Assembly: GCA_024138025.1 (NCBI GenBank) | Contig: JAMXBD010000231.1 | Location: forward strand, 744,001-808,000 | Direction of reading: 5' to 3' | Length of the DNA: 64,000 nt | Origin: Combretum micranthum | Lineage: Eukaryota > Streptophyta > Magnoliopsida > Myrtales > Combretaceae | Shown: positions 36,903 to 50,800 of the stretch, in pieces | How positions within the stretch are numbered: position 1 is the first letter of the stretch | Layout: each line of letters starts with the position of its first letter | Made by a program: the position numbers and the translations under genes | The notes under the pieces: model-generated | Seen by the model: only the letters and a program-made list of their open reading frames with translations | Told to the model about the DNA's origin: nothing | The model's database searches: none

Positions 36903-38858
36903 CCCTTAATTATGCTAAAACCTATATTATTGTGGACATAACCTAGTAAATCTGATCTATTGATGACCAAAACAATCCAAAGGTGCTCATCAATCGTTTT
37001 TCCCTATAAGTGCCCATTAGTTTATATTCTAAGGATCTTATTCAGGCATTGAACCTAAACTTATATACTACCAATTTTTTTTCTCCATTACCTATTAAAG
37101 CAATATTTGATTGTATACATGGCTAAAACCAAAACATCGTGACAGAATTTGAAAATGGATTCACATTTGTGGGGAAAAAAAAAAAAAAAAGGCATGCTAA
37201 CAGCAACATTTGACCTAAGAATTTAGGGACATTATGTCCTTATCATGGAAAAGGGGGCGTCACCGGACATGAGAAAGAGAGAGAAGGGAAAAAGAAGAGG
37301 GATAGATCATGTTACTTACTCTGCAAAAGCTGAAGCTAGGGAGGCTAGCGAGATAAAAATTTGAAATGCTGTTGTGTTGAGCGAATATTTTCCTTGATTC
37401 ATGGCATAAAACTTAAACATTTAGGAGCTGTAGTAATTGAAGATCACGAAGAAACAAAAGAAATTTGAATATTCACCGCATAATATCTTTCTTAATCTTC
37501 TTTCCATAATTTAGAAAAAAAAATTGCATGCTGAACAGTTCCCCAATTTTAAAACCGGACCAGGATCATCGGTTCCGTCAGAACAAGACTAGAACCATCA
37601 CGTCCATTTTTTGTTCCTATTCTTCATTTTCCAAAACCGAGACCATTTTGGTTCCCATTTCGGTTCCAGTTCGGTTCAATTCAAAGTTGGTGTCGATGTC
37701 TATCTAGATTTTTGTAAATCAATCCTTTATATTGAGCTTGTATATTTATAGCAAGTGAAAGTTATTAGGTTACCAAAAGAAACATAAATACCAATCTTGT
37801 AATATTTATTGTTGTTGAAGAGGAAAAGGAGAAAGAAGGAAGAAGGGAAAGGGGAGTAGGCTAGCCAAACATATTTTAAAAAGAGACCTTCCATAGGTCG
37901 AATTCTTCATGACCTTTTGACCAAAGTAGTTAAGTGTACTTCCCTTGTCCTCCTTAGAATAGAATAACCAAAGCCTGAATATTCAATTAGAATCGAGCAA
38001 AATTAATTATTATCATGAGTCATTGTCAAAAATAGTAGTCAGGAAAAGGTTAATTCCACAAAAGGCACTATATCGGTGAACGTGCCCTCCGAACCTACGG
38101 AATAATCGTTTTATGTAAGTATACAAGTTGCTGGAAGAAGAAATTCCTTACCCCTTCGTTTCTTTACCTGATTTCTCATGAAATGCATAAATAACGTCCA
38201 TGAAGGGAAAAGGTTAATATCTTTCAACCTTCACAATTACTGTTAAAACACTTTAAATGAGACCCTGATTAATTCCTTTGTGTTTTAAGTAAGTTATTTA
38301 TACCAAAATTCAATCGAGCCTCGATCAAGCCTTTTTTATTTCAGATGAACCATTCAAATCTTTTATAGTATCGTATTTTTATAATATTCTATCTTTAGGA
38401 GCTTTCACATCAAAACTATTCAATCAACTATCTAACTATTAAAATAAATATAATAATTGAAATATTAATTATTCCATCACTATTAAATATAATATGATCC
38501 GTTAAATAGTGACAACAGAACCGGTTCTATCAAAATTAATGACAGAACCATAAAATTTTCTTATACCTTTCTCCGCAGCATAGAAAGTACTTGAAGGGAC
38601 TCATAAATACAAATATAAAGTATTCAATTGACTTGATCAAAACATAAAGGACTTTATTGGATTTTTCAAACAAAACATAAAGAACTTGAATAAATTTAAC
38701 TTAAAAGAACTTGTAGTGCGCTTTACCGATTGAACTAACATACAGAACAAGAAAGAATGATATATTCCTTCCAAATTTGACTTAAATTATTAATTCCAAC
38801 AAGAATTTAGCTGGTGAAAAAAGGAGAAACACATGAAAATTTATTCAACGTATCACTT
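36903..38858. other. Intergenic stretch downstream of the carrier gene
   Basis: A patch at about 37545-37690 rich in GGTTCCG/CGGTTC phrases resembles another dispersed plant repeat. The remainder shows no gene. The 3' UTR of the carrier gene must begin just below 38859; I could not fix its end. Confidence 0.45.
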
Positions 38859-41800
38859 TTAGATGCTTCTGTTTCCCAAGGGAACTAAGTGAGTTCTTTT
38901 ATGTGACTCGCTTTGAGATGGCTTGCAAGCTGTATTATTATCTCCCCCTCCACATCCTTCATTGTCCGATCCTCGGTGGGATTGCGTATGCTTTTCGTGA
39001 GGAGGAAAAACCCGTTGTAGAAACCTGTGTATCATCTCATAACTGGTAAATGTGATAACTGCAGACGGAGTAGTCCGCAGCAAATTCGTTGCACAACCCC
39101 GGTAAAAGCCAGAGATGCCTTCCTCTAGGAACACCTTCTTAATGCAATCAGCAGCCCCAGCATATCGAACTGCAGCACCTCCTGCCTGGCCTTGCTCCTG
39201 CAGGCGAGAGCGTACCACCTGAAAGTATGAGGGTGTAGACGTTAAACAAGTATATGGAACTTCTGAATGGAGCAAGGGTTTCTGGAAAATGGATGGTTGG
39301 CATGAAACGGGAAAAATACCTCATGTGGGTAAGTCATTATAGAAGCAATCACTTTTGATATTGACGAAGCAATTGCAACACTACCTGGACTAAGCTCATC
39401 CACCACTGTTCCATCTGAAAACTAGAATGTTTTCATGAGCATAAATTATTTAAGACAAACGTAGAGCCTTCTAGGATAGATCTGAGAAACAAGTTAAGCC
39501 AATAATATTACCTCGGATGGCCATATAACCCTTAATCTTCTCATATGCTGGAAATTGAATTGCAACATGGCTAATTCCAACTAGTGAAGGCAAAATGCCA
39601 CTGTTTCAAAGGACCAAAATTACAATAGATGCAAGGATAATAAATGGACTACTTATGGTTCTCTAAGTGCATAATCATTTCCAAATACCATTGCAGTTTA
39701 CCAATTTAACATAGTGCAAACAATAATTATTAACCTGTACAAGCCACGTAAGCCTTCCTCACGTGTGATCCTGCTTAAAGCAGAAACAACGCTTTTGTAT
39801 GGAACCACATTTGACCTCATACCTTGAGTCTAAAACAAAGAAACAAATTGTATTTAATACATTGAAAACTTGAAATCAGAACAAAACCATGTACATCTCT
39901 AATTCTAGAACAAATTTATCTTGAATCACATGAAACAATAAACAAATATCACTAGATGCCTAAAAAGAACGTTGTGCAGCCTGAACAGCATAATCATTTC
40001 CTTGGAACACTTTATAGGCCATTAAATGGAAAATTTAGAATTGGATTTTTCTATGAAGATTCGGTACATTCTTGAAGATTTGGAATCTTTGGCTATCTTA
40101 TTTGATCCTTGAATATCACAATCAATCTTCAATGATCCCTATGGTTTCAAATCAACTTTTTATTTGTCTCTATATTTCCTGAATTTGCACAAATTAGTTT
40201 GTATTTTTCCTTTTTGTCTGAGACTAATGTAAAATCATACTAGATTGAGAGCTTAATACCGCAAATTTCTTTGATTAAATGATCCTTATCAACCTGATTT
40301 AACAAAATGCAAGCCAAAACACTGCAAAATCCAGAAGCTCCATCTAACCGAACTAAAGTTTGGTCAGTGGACGAGTCAAGAGAGTGATCTCTAGGCTCAA
40401 CCATAGAGGTGAAGGAGTTAGCGTGAAACCACAAGAGAAGGATAAACAATTGTGTGATTATCGTCACAAATCTAATCACATTAAGAGGGAATTGCTGGGA
40501 ATTGCATGAGAGACCAAAGGATTCAAAAAAAGAAAATGCAGTAGACAAGGATCCCAGGTCAAAGAGTGGTGTCAAAGCAAAGCCTCAGAACAAGCTTAAG
40601 CAAAGAATAAGTCTGACCCAAGATCAACTTGTGCTTCTCCATCAACCATGTAGTCAAACTCAACTCACTACAAGTAATGATAAAGATTACGAGTCTTCAT
40701 CTTTGGAAGCAATAGCTCAAAAAGGTGGTTAACTGTCTCAAAGGAGGTAGGTACTAAAAGATGGATAAATGAATTCTGGAACCTCAGAGAATATGTCCAA
40801 TTCTCAAGATCAGTTTGATAATCTTAACACTTTGTGACAATAAGAATCAGATATAAGGGAAAGGTTTTCTGAATGTTGCTGATCTCAAACTGCATGGTAT
40901 TTTCTTTATTCCTAAACTATAATACAATTTGCTGTCTGTTAGAAAATTGACAAAGGATATGAATGGTAAATTGACTTTCTTCCAAACTCATTGTGTTCTA
41001 CAGGACCAATATTTCAACAAGACAATTGACGATGCTAATGGACATAATTGCCTCTACTATTTCTCTGAATACCTTCTAGGCCTGGAAATAAGTTCCATTC
41101 TTTGTTTTTTATACGTAATAATTCAGATGTAATGTTTAAACACAAACATCTTGGTCATCCTAACATTTCCTATGTGTCATTTGTACCCAAAATTGTTTGA
41201 AAAATAAAGAATCAGACATTTAGTAGCAAGAACTGTATTATGGTGAAATTTCCAAAAGTTCCTATCATATTCAACCCTATAAACCTGTAAAACCATTCCA
41301 TTTAGTTCATATAAATATATAGGAGTCCTCTTGAATATCAACTTTCTAGGCACAAACGGTTTGCTCCTTCTGTTGATGTACTCGTGCTTGTAAATTAAAA
41401 TTCAAATACTCTGTTCTTATAACAGGGAGTAATATTGCTCAGATGAGTCGGAAAACTACCTATTAGAAAATTGGATTGCTAATTAAAGTTCACGTCCCCA
41501 CATCCCTCAACAAAATGGAATCTTCAAGCATATGAATAGGCATTTACTTGAAACAATTAGGTCTATAGAGGTAGCTAATTTTGTTCCAATGCATTTCCAG
41601 GGTGATCTATCTTAACAGCAACTAAGCTCATGCAGAGTTCCCACTAAAAATCGTCAATTATGAAGCTCCTGCTGATGTCCTGCTTGAGTCCTATGCCCAC
41701 AATCGTCTTCTAATTTTTCTCTCCTAAAGTCTATGGGTCTGTTGTTTTCATCCTCAATAGTATTACAAGCAAACATAAGCTCAAAGCTTGGCTATTTCTT

Positions 41801-44800
41801 CACTACAAAAGGGATATAAGTTCTATCATCCTCCTCCAAAACAAATTCACGTTACTTCTGATTAAGCATCTTCAGAGCATCAGCCTTATTACGGAACTTC
41901 CCTTCAGTCGCACAAAAGTGAGTTGCCTCAAATAATGTTGTGATTTTATTCTATCAAATAAGATGCTAAAGTGATGAGCACTTTCGATTCTATATTGAGC
42001 AATTGCATCCAAATAAAGCTATAAGACAACACATGCCTGCAAATAATATCATCAGTCACTGCTCAAGTGCACATAGAATGCCTATAACACCATGCATCAT
42101 TGCTATTTGCTACCTGCTCGGACAATAAATTTCCAGCAACAGACATTATTTTTGTTTATGTTTAATTTTATAAGATATATATTTCATATCCTCTTCCAAG
42201 ATAATATGTTATTGTGAATGTTTTACATCTTGTAAAGAAACAACAGACCTAGATAAATAATGACATTCACCCTTGACAGGGTGTCATAATTCCAGTGCTT
42301 CATGTCTCATAATATGACGAATTTGTGAACACAAATGGTGCTAATAGGCAGGTTTAATATACAAGAGAACCTAGCATATTGGAAAGTACCAATAAAGCAT
42401 TTAACTCCCAAGCGTAAACTGACAACTTACTTGTAATCTGGTTTTCACAACCCATAATGGATTGGTCGTCATAGCCGTAGCAGCACCAGCACCTGCAGCG
42501 GCCACCATATTCGCTCCAGTTGACAGCGGATGGTCAACATCATCTACATTAAATTGTTCATTTAATATGCATTTTTACATTTCATAAAATATATTGCAAC
42601 ATGCTGACAGTAATACAGGGATGGGAAAGATATGCCAAACACAAGCAGGTGGCACAAAACTAGTTAAAAACCAACCACTTGAATGGAGTATGCCTTTAAG
42701 TCTCTCATAAACTGTGAAGTACACCTGCATTAACAATATCCTTTATCAATTAAAATATAAAATCACGTTTCTCCATTTATTATGTGCACAAAAAAGTAAG
42801 AAAGTAAAAGCAACTTGAAGTTTTATAGAAGTAAATGAATCAGCAGTTCGATAAAATATACCCGAATGTTGGGTAGAGCAACAATGAGCATAGCAAGAAA
42901 TAATAGCATTAGAAAAGCAAGTACCTATTGCAACCAGCTCTATCAATATTTCTATAACATGACATTTGTGCATGAGGATTTCCAGATAGAAAAGCAACTC
43001 AAGAAAGGCATCAGACAACAGAAACAACATACAATTTTTCTGGAGAAAACACATTATTTAATTTCTGAAGTAAGCAGGAGCACATTGGAAATTTCTATTT
43101 AGCAACCAAGACAGAGGAAACTAGTCCTAAATATATATCCCATGGATAGGCTTCCGATGATAAAAGTATGTCATTTTTATATCTATCTTATTAAATGAAT
43201 GTCATTGGCTAAAATAGAACACAAATTTGATAAAATCTGTCCGCACATGCGTAAAGCGTGCATGTTGACTCATGTAGCCCAGTAAAATTTTCATCCACTA
43301 AGCACAACCATACAGCTTTATGTATCATTCAACTTTAAATTATTTAGGATTAATTATTAATTAATACATTTACTTTATTATAAATATATAAAATGAATTC
43401 ATTGTGGAATAATAATAGTTATTTAAAAAATTAAAGAATGTCTTAATTATTTCAACAAAAGTTATCAAATATTTACATCTTAAAAAATTCATTAATGAAA
43501 TAATCCTGAAATAATCCTATACGTATATACGAATTTGTTTACAATTGATTTAAAATTCAAAATCATTTAAACATAAAAATACTGTTCATATTTAATCAAT
43601 ATTAACACACTATTAGTACTTTTACTTGATTGCATATTGATGTATCATCAAGTATGCCCTGATTAAATGTAAATACAACTAAGCATTTTTGTTGATCTGA
43701 TTTCAATTGCTTAATCATATGTCGATTGAATATTTACCATGTCCATTAATATATATCTCCCTTAGTAGTTAGTTGATTATTATTACATAATTTGCTTATT
43801 TAACTATATAATTATTCAAATGCTAATGTTGGTACAATTATCAGTATAATATTAACATATATACAAGTTATATATTTAATTAAACATAACTATATTTTAA
43901 GCATTTGTAGACCATAATTAAGTGCATATTAGGGTATTCTTTTATACATACAATAAAAGATATAGATGCAATAGTTCCCACATAAACATTTCAAAAAGTA
44001 CATATTGAATACATAAAAGAAAGATAAGATATAAACAAGAGATGAAAGCCCAAAGACATCCCCACACCAAAGACAAGCAAATCCTAATGAGAAATAGGTG
44101 AAATAGTTCCCACATAAACATGTCAAAAAAATATATATTAAACGCATATAAGAAAAGATAAGATACAAACAAGATAGAAATGAAATCGCAAAGATATCAC
44201 AACACCAAAGACAAGCAAATCCTAATGAGAAATAGTCCCAATCCTTTATATTAAAACCCATCTTGGGCTTTCTACATCATTTCCAAATATGAAAAATTCA
44301 GAGCTACTCTTATATGGTTACTCTGCTCATATACCCCAGTTGCCTGATTTTCATACTAAATATGAGACAAGCAACTCTTAGGACTTCTTGCTGAAGGTAT
44401 TAAGATGGTTATTCAGGTACGATTCACTTAAAAAACTATCCCATATACCTATTGTTGTGATTTGCCAGCCAGCAAACAGATTGAAAAGTAAATTTAAACA
44501 AATTGTTATGGAGAAAAACTTGCATTTTTCATTGAATCAAGATAGCTTCTATAATATCCATATACACTACAGCTTATCCTTTATAAATCCAACAAACAGA
44601 GCTAAAGTGGATAAATCAATATCCAATAATCAAGAAGAACCTAAAATCTGATCATATGTGATTTGAGCATCCAGGAACATGAAAGTTCAAAGCAGCTTTC
44701 CATGATACACACTCTAGGTTTATAGAATTGCTGATCTTTTATGGCCTCGTTGTATATTAAGTTTCTCAACTCAGACAAATTAAATAAAGAAGATAAAAGA

Positions 44801-47800
44801 ACAACAACTTAAAAATATTTCTTTCACAAGTAATAAAAACAACAGGCACTTGCTAACTAGACAATAACAAATACCATCTTTCATATCCTAGCACTCAAGC
44901 TAAACTTATGGCAAAAGAACAGTCCAAAACACCAGTACTTACTGCCCAGTTTGGTAGTAGCGCTAGAATTGTTGGTGAAAGGCCACGATACAGTCCCCTC
45001 AAACCTTCCTTCTTTATTATATTCTGCAGACTTGTGACTATAATACTACCTACACATAAGTTAAGAAGAACATGAAATTAGTCAAAGGATGAGACTCACC
45101 AATGTAAAGCACAAGAGCATATGATACAGAAGCAGGATTTATGAAAGCATGCTCATCACGTTGCTTTGTGGGTAGTTGAATAATTGTATTAATGTAAGGA
45201 AATTTTAACAAGTGACTGCCAACCGGCAAGTACATTAAACGCACCCAACATAGCAACTCTAAAAGATGATGTGCTCAATTTGAAGGAGGCCTTTGTTTAA
45301 AGTGCATAGCTTTAAAAAATCAGAAATGTTACATTTACGGTTACGTAACGTTTCTGATTTTTTTCTCCCTTTTCATATTAATTTTATACATATTATGTCT
45401 TAGAGATAATGTGTGTTGTGTCGTCAAATGACTAAGAGTCAATTTTTTAAGTTCATGAGATGCTATATTATAAGGAAGTGGTTCTTCACATTACTTCCAT
45501 ATAGGAAACTTCTCAAAAATGGGATGCTATTTTCTGAAATTTCACGGAACTTTGGGTCCTTAATCTAAGTCCTAAAGTTTTAAATTGAGCATAACTTACA
45601 ATCATATGCAATAACACTAACTATCATGAACATAATTATTTGTAGATACCCACAAAGAAGAGAAATAAACTTGCTCAAAAGTGGTTGAATGATTTAGTTT
45701 ATGTTAAATACAACCAAGCTCTCAAAGCTCGATATGATAAGCGTGATGTTATTGATCCAATATCATTAGATGATATTGATGAGAGCAATGAGTGGTTGAT
45801 TAAGCAAATGGGTGTTGACTTATTTGTTGAGGCAGATGCTGAATTGGTGTTTGAGGATGATGACTTGACAAGGGATGATGTTTCAAGAGTAGTTAGAGTT
45901 AAGGAGCCGCTAAGGAAGAGTAGATCTCAAGCACAAGTTATAGGGTCATCAAGTAAGGTATTTATTAGAGATGAGGAAAAAGAAACTATAAGTGATGATG
46001 ACATAGAAGAAAATGTTGATGATTATGAGAGTATGAATGATGAAATGATTGGTGTTAATGATGAGTTTGAGCCTTGAGAAGTGATTGAGTTGTAAAAAAA
46101 AAAAAATTAATAGTATGGTAGTTTTCATATTTTTGTGCACGTTGTGCATATTTATTGAATATCTTGCTATGTTATTTAAATATTTGCTTTAATTAATAGT
46201 CTTTTTTAATTTTAATGTGAACATAGATATTTAATATTAATATTTTTTTGTGCATTAAAGTAATTTTTAAAAAATTATTAGTATCTGCACTTCATTTCAC
46301 TCAGGCGAGTGCTTTTTTTGCGCTTCTTGCCTCAAGTGATTATAAGGCATAGCGCTTTGAGTGCGCTTTTCGCCTTTCTCAACACTGCATGGACAACAGG
46401 AAAAGAGAGGAAGGAAGGAAGGGGAAAAAAGAAGAAAGAGAGATGAAAGAAAGGAGGAAAGGAGGAAGAAGAGGCCTAAGAAAAAGTGGTATTCTAGGAT
46501 GGAGAATCTAGAGCGATGAGAGAAGATTTTCTATCTCTAGAATTCAACTTTGAAATAAACTTTGAAATGCACAAAATAATTGGCACATTCATTACAATGT
46601 TGGGAGTACCAAATGACAAAACTGACTTGGAAAGGACAAGGCAACAATAATACATTAGAGAATGCCCGAAACTTCAAGCCTTGTGACAACATATGGATCG
46701 CTGACAAAGTGACAATTACTAAACCAATATTCTCTAAAGCTGAGATTACTAGCTGATACGAGCCAAGTGGATCAAAGGAGATCTAGGCCTATAATGCAGG
46801 TTTATAAGAGAAGAGAAAAATAATAGGAAGCAGAGTAGAGTATGTTATGTGGTGTATAAATAAGGAAGTTGTTAGTATATGTTTGTCAATATATGTGTTT
46901 AGTAATAAATGTTGAGTTGAGCTGGAAGGCTGAGTAGGACAAGTTAGTTAGAAAGTGTGCCTATATAAGTCAGAAAATAAGGAAAGGCACGGGGGATAAG
47001 AAGAAAGAATTCTGTTAGATTTGTTTTGGAGAGCTAGAGGTGGTTAGGAGTTGTTTAGCCACACTTTGGTGGTGAGCCCTAACTGCTGTAGCTTTAGTTG
47101 CATAGTATCTGTGTGTTCTCATTCTATTCTAAAGAATTGTTCGTATCAAATTGGCGCCGTCTGTGGCTTTTCGTGTGATCATGACACGCATGGAATCTCG
47201 GATGGATTCGGTTGAAAAGGAGTTGAAAGAGATCAGTGCGGAAATGCGTTCCTCAGTAGCGGAATTGCAGCAACAAATCGGTGATTCCACTGCGAAACTT
47301 GATTCTATGGACGTCAAATTTGATCGTTTGATTGCGACACTTCAATCATTGCTCAAGGAATTGCTGCAGGAGCGTCGTGGTTCTCCACCGTTACATGGCT
47401 CGGCTGGAACGTCTTCAGCGCGACTTCCTACAGATAAGGATCCGATACTTCCTAGTAAACTGGTGGATGAGGATGCGTTCATTGCTGATGAGGATTACAA
47501 ACGTAATGCGGAGAATATTTCCTTGCCGGAATTCCATGGTTTCGAACCTGTTCATTGGATCACTTTAGTCGAACAATATTTTGATATCCATCGTACTGCG
47601 GCTGATCGCAAAGTTCCTCTGGCTTCTATGTATTTGCGCGGTCGTTCCGTGTATTGGTTTAAGATGCTGAAACGGCGATTGTCTAATTTGGATTGGCCAA
47701 CGTTGAAGCGTGAGTTGTTGTTACGGTATGGAGGATATTCGGCCATCAATCCTTATGAGAGTTTGTCGACACTACGGCAAGTTAGTAATCTTACTTCTTA

Positions 47801-50800
47801 TATCGATGATTTTGAAGCAATTACTTCGCAAGCTCCTGATATGACTGACTTGCAACTTCTCAGATATTTTCTTGGTGGATTGCGCGAGGATATTTTACTT
47901 CGTGTCAAAACATTAAAACCGACATCCTTGGCTGAAGCGATGGATTTAGCTTTGCATATTGAACAGGAATTTGAGTTCGGCGTTTGTTTTCTGCATCGCG
48001 GTCGTGATGGTGCTTCTCTGAATTCTCCGCGTGGTGATTCTGTACATCATCGGTCTGTGTCGAGTTTTCCTACTTCTCGGCCAACTTCGATTGTTCGTTC
48101 TCCTATTCCTTCGTCCGGTTTTTATTCTGAACGTGCTTCCACGGGACGTCCTTATTCTTCATGGGAAGGCACTTCAATTTCTGGCGATAAGAAATTGAAT
48201 GATTCCGGTTCTATGACCAATGGTCCTATGGCATCACGCGCTCCTTCATCTACGGTTAGTTCGTCTGTACTGTCCAGAGCGCCGCCAAGAAGTATGTCTA
48301 AACAGATGTCTTATCCTGAGTATTTAGACAAAAAGAAACGAGGATTGTGTTTTCATTGTGATCAGCCATATTCTCCTGCTCATCAATGCCCCAACAAGTC
48401 ATTACGATTGATTATTCTTGAGGATGATGGAATAGTGCAGGATGATTTGGCAATGATTGAGAGTGGTAGTCCAAGGAAAATCATTAGAGGCGAGGGGCAG
48501 AGTCATTCCACGATGGCTTTGAGCTTGTTGGCCTTGAATGGCTTTAATGGACCGCGAGCGATGAAATTTCGAGGAGTGATATTGCATAAAGAAATTGTTA
48601 TTTTGGTTGATAGCGGAGCGAGTCATAATTTCATTTCTCGTCGCCTGGTTCAACACCTTACATTACAAGTAAGTCCTACTCCTTTGTTTTCTGTTGAGTT
48701 AGGAGATGGACAGCATATTCATTCGAGTGGTGTGTGTGAGAATTTACTGTTGTGCATTGGTGATATTCAAGTACGTGTTACTTGCTTTGTGCTGGACCTA
48801 GGCGATATTGACTTGATTCTAGGAGTTGCTTGGTTGAAAACTCTCGGTGAGATCAAGGTAGATTGGCATTTAATGACTATGAAAATTCCATTCGAAGGGA
48901 GAGAGGTTAAACTGTGTGGTGACCCGACTTTGCATAAAACTTCTACTACTGTCAAGTCTTTGCAGTTTTTGAGTGTTGAGGATGTGTGTTGTGTCTTGTG
49001 GAAGTTGGAGGTGTCTGATGTGGTTACTGAGGTAACACACATGGATTCGCGCATTACTGCTTTGTTGGCTGAGTTTGCCCATGTTTTTGCTACAGCTACT
49101 ACTCTTCCTCCAATTAGAGATTCTGACCATCGTATTCCTTTAAAGGAGGGAGTTGGGGCGGTTAATGTCCGACCTTATAGATATGCGCAGATTCAAAAGG
49201 ATGAGGTAGAGAGGTTGGTAAGGGAGATGTTGGCTGTGGGTATTATTCGAGATAGTTGCTCTCCTTTTTCTAGTCCTGTCATTCTAGTCAAAAAGAAAGA
49301 CGGGTCATGGCGTTTTTGTGTAGATTATAGGGCTTTAAATGCTGCTACTATTCCGGATAAATACCCCATTCCGGTCATTGAAGAGTTGTTGGACGAGTTG
49401 TGTGGAGCTACTATTTTTTATAAAATAGATTTAAAGGCCGGCTATCATCAAATTCGTGTTCATGCAGCGGATATTCACAAGACTGCCTTTCGAACACACC
49501 AAGGGCACTATGAATTTTTAGTGATGCCCTTTGGTCTTACAAATGCCCCATCAACATTTCAGTCTACTATGAACGACATTTTTCGTCCTCATTTGCGCCA
49601 CTTTGTCTTGGTTTTTTTTGATGACATATTGGTGTATAGTGCTACTATGGATGAACATTTACAACACTTGAGAGTCGTCTTGGAGTTACTGCAACAGCAT
49701 CAGTTCACTGCCAATAAAAAGAAATGTATTTTTGGTCAAGCTTCTTTGGAGTATTTGGGGCATAGTATTTGGAGTATTTGGGGCATATGAATGGTGCGGC
49801 TGATGCGTTGTCGCGACGGTTTGGAGATAGCCAATTGAATGAAATTGTGCTGGCAGGCATTTCAGGTCCCATTTGGACCGACATGGAGGCTATTCGCAGT
49901 GCTGTCTTGCAAGACGTTTTTCTCGCTAATAAGGTTAAACTCTTGAAGGAGGGAAAAGAGGCAAGTCGTGGATTTCATTTGGTCCAAGATACTTTGTACT
50001 ATCATAATTGGTTAGTTATTCCTGCCAAATCTACTTGGGTTTCTCTATTTTTGCATGAGTTCCATTCTTCTCTTGTTGGGGGCCATATGGGTTTTGTCAA
50101 GACATATAAAAGGTTGATTCAGCATTTATATTGGGTAGGCATGAAGCAGGATGTTGCAACTTTTGTTGCTCAATGTGCTGTTTGTCAGCGGAATAAAATA
50201 CAGAATTTAGCTCCAGCTGGGTTGTTGAGCCCCCTTCCTATTCCTACTGCTATTTGGAATGATATTTCCATGGATTTTATTTCGGGCTTACCACGTTCTA
50301 GAGGTTATGATGTTATTTTTGTGGTGGTGGATCGTTTTTCCAAATACGGTCACTTTTTGTTGCTCAAACATCCTTATAATGCTCGGGTGGTTGCTGAACT
50401 TTTCATGAAGGAAGTTGTCAGACTTCATGGTTTTCCTCAAACCATTGTCAGTGATCGAGATCCTCTTTTTGTTAGTCGATTTTGGCGAGAGCTCTTTACT
50501 TTACAAGGGACACGTTTGCATTTTAGTTCTGCTTACCATCCCGAGACGGATGGTCAAACCGAGGTCTTAAATCGTTGTTTAGAGTGTTATTTGAGATGTG
50601 TTGCATCAGATCTGCCTCATACTTGGGCTAAGTGGATTGGTTGGGCAGAATTTGCATATAACACTTCTTTTCATTCTTCCTTAGGAATGACTCCATTTGA
50701 GGTTGTTTATGGTCGACCACCACCAGCTCTACCTTTATATGTTCACAAGGAGGTATTGAATGAGCAACTTCGGCTTGCTATGAGCTCTAGGGATCAAGTC

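Noticed and set aside
40240..40575. Minus-strand frame of 111 codons
   Set aside because: Shadow of the copia relic, whose motifs read on the plus strand.
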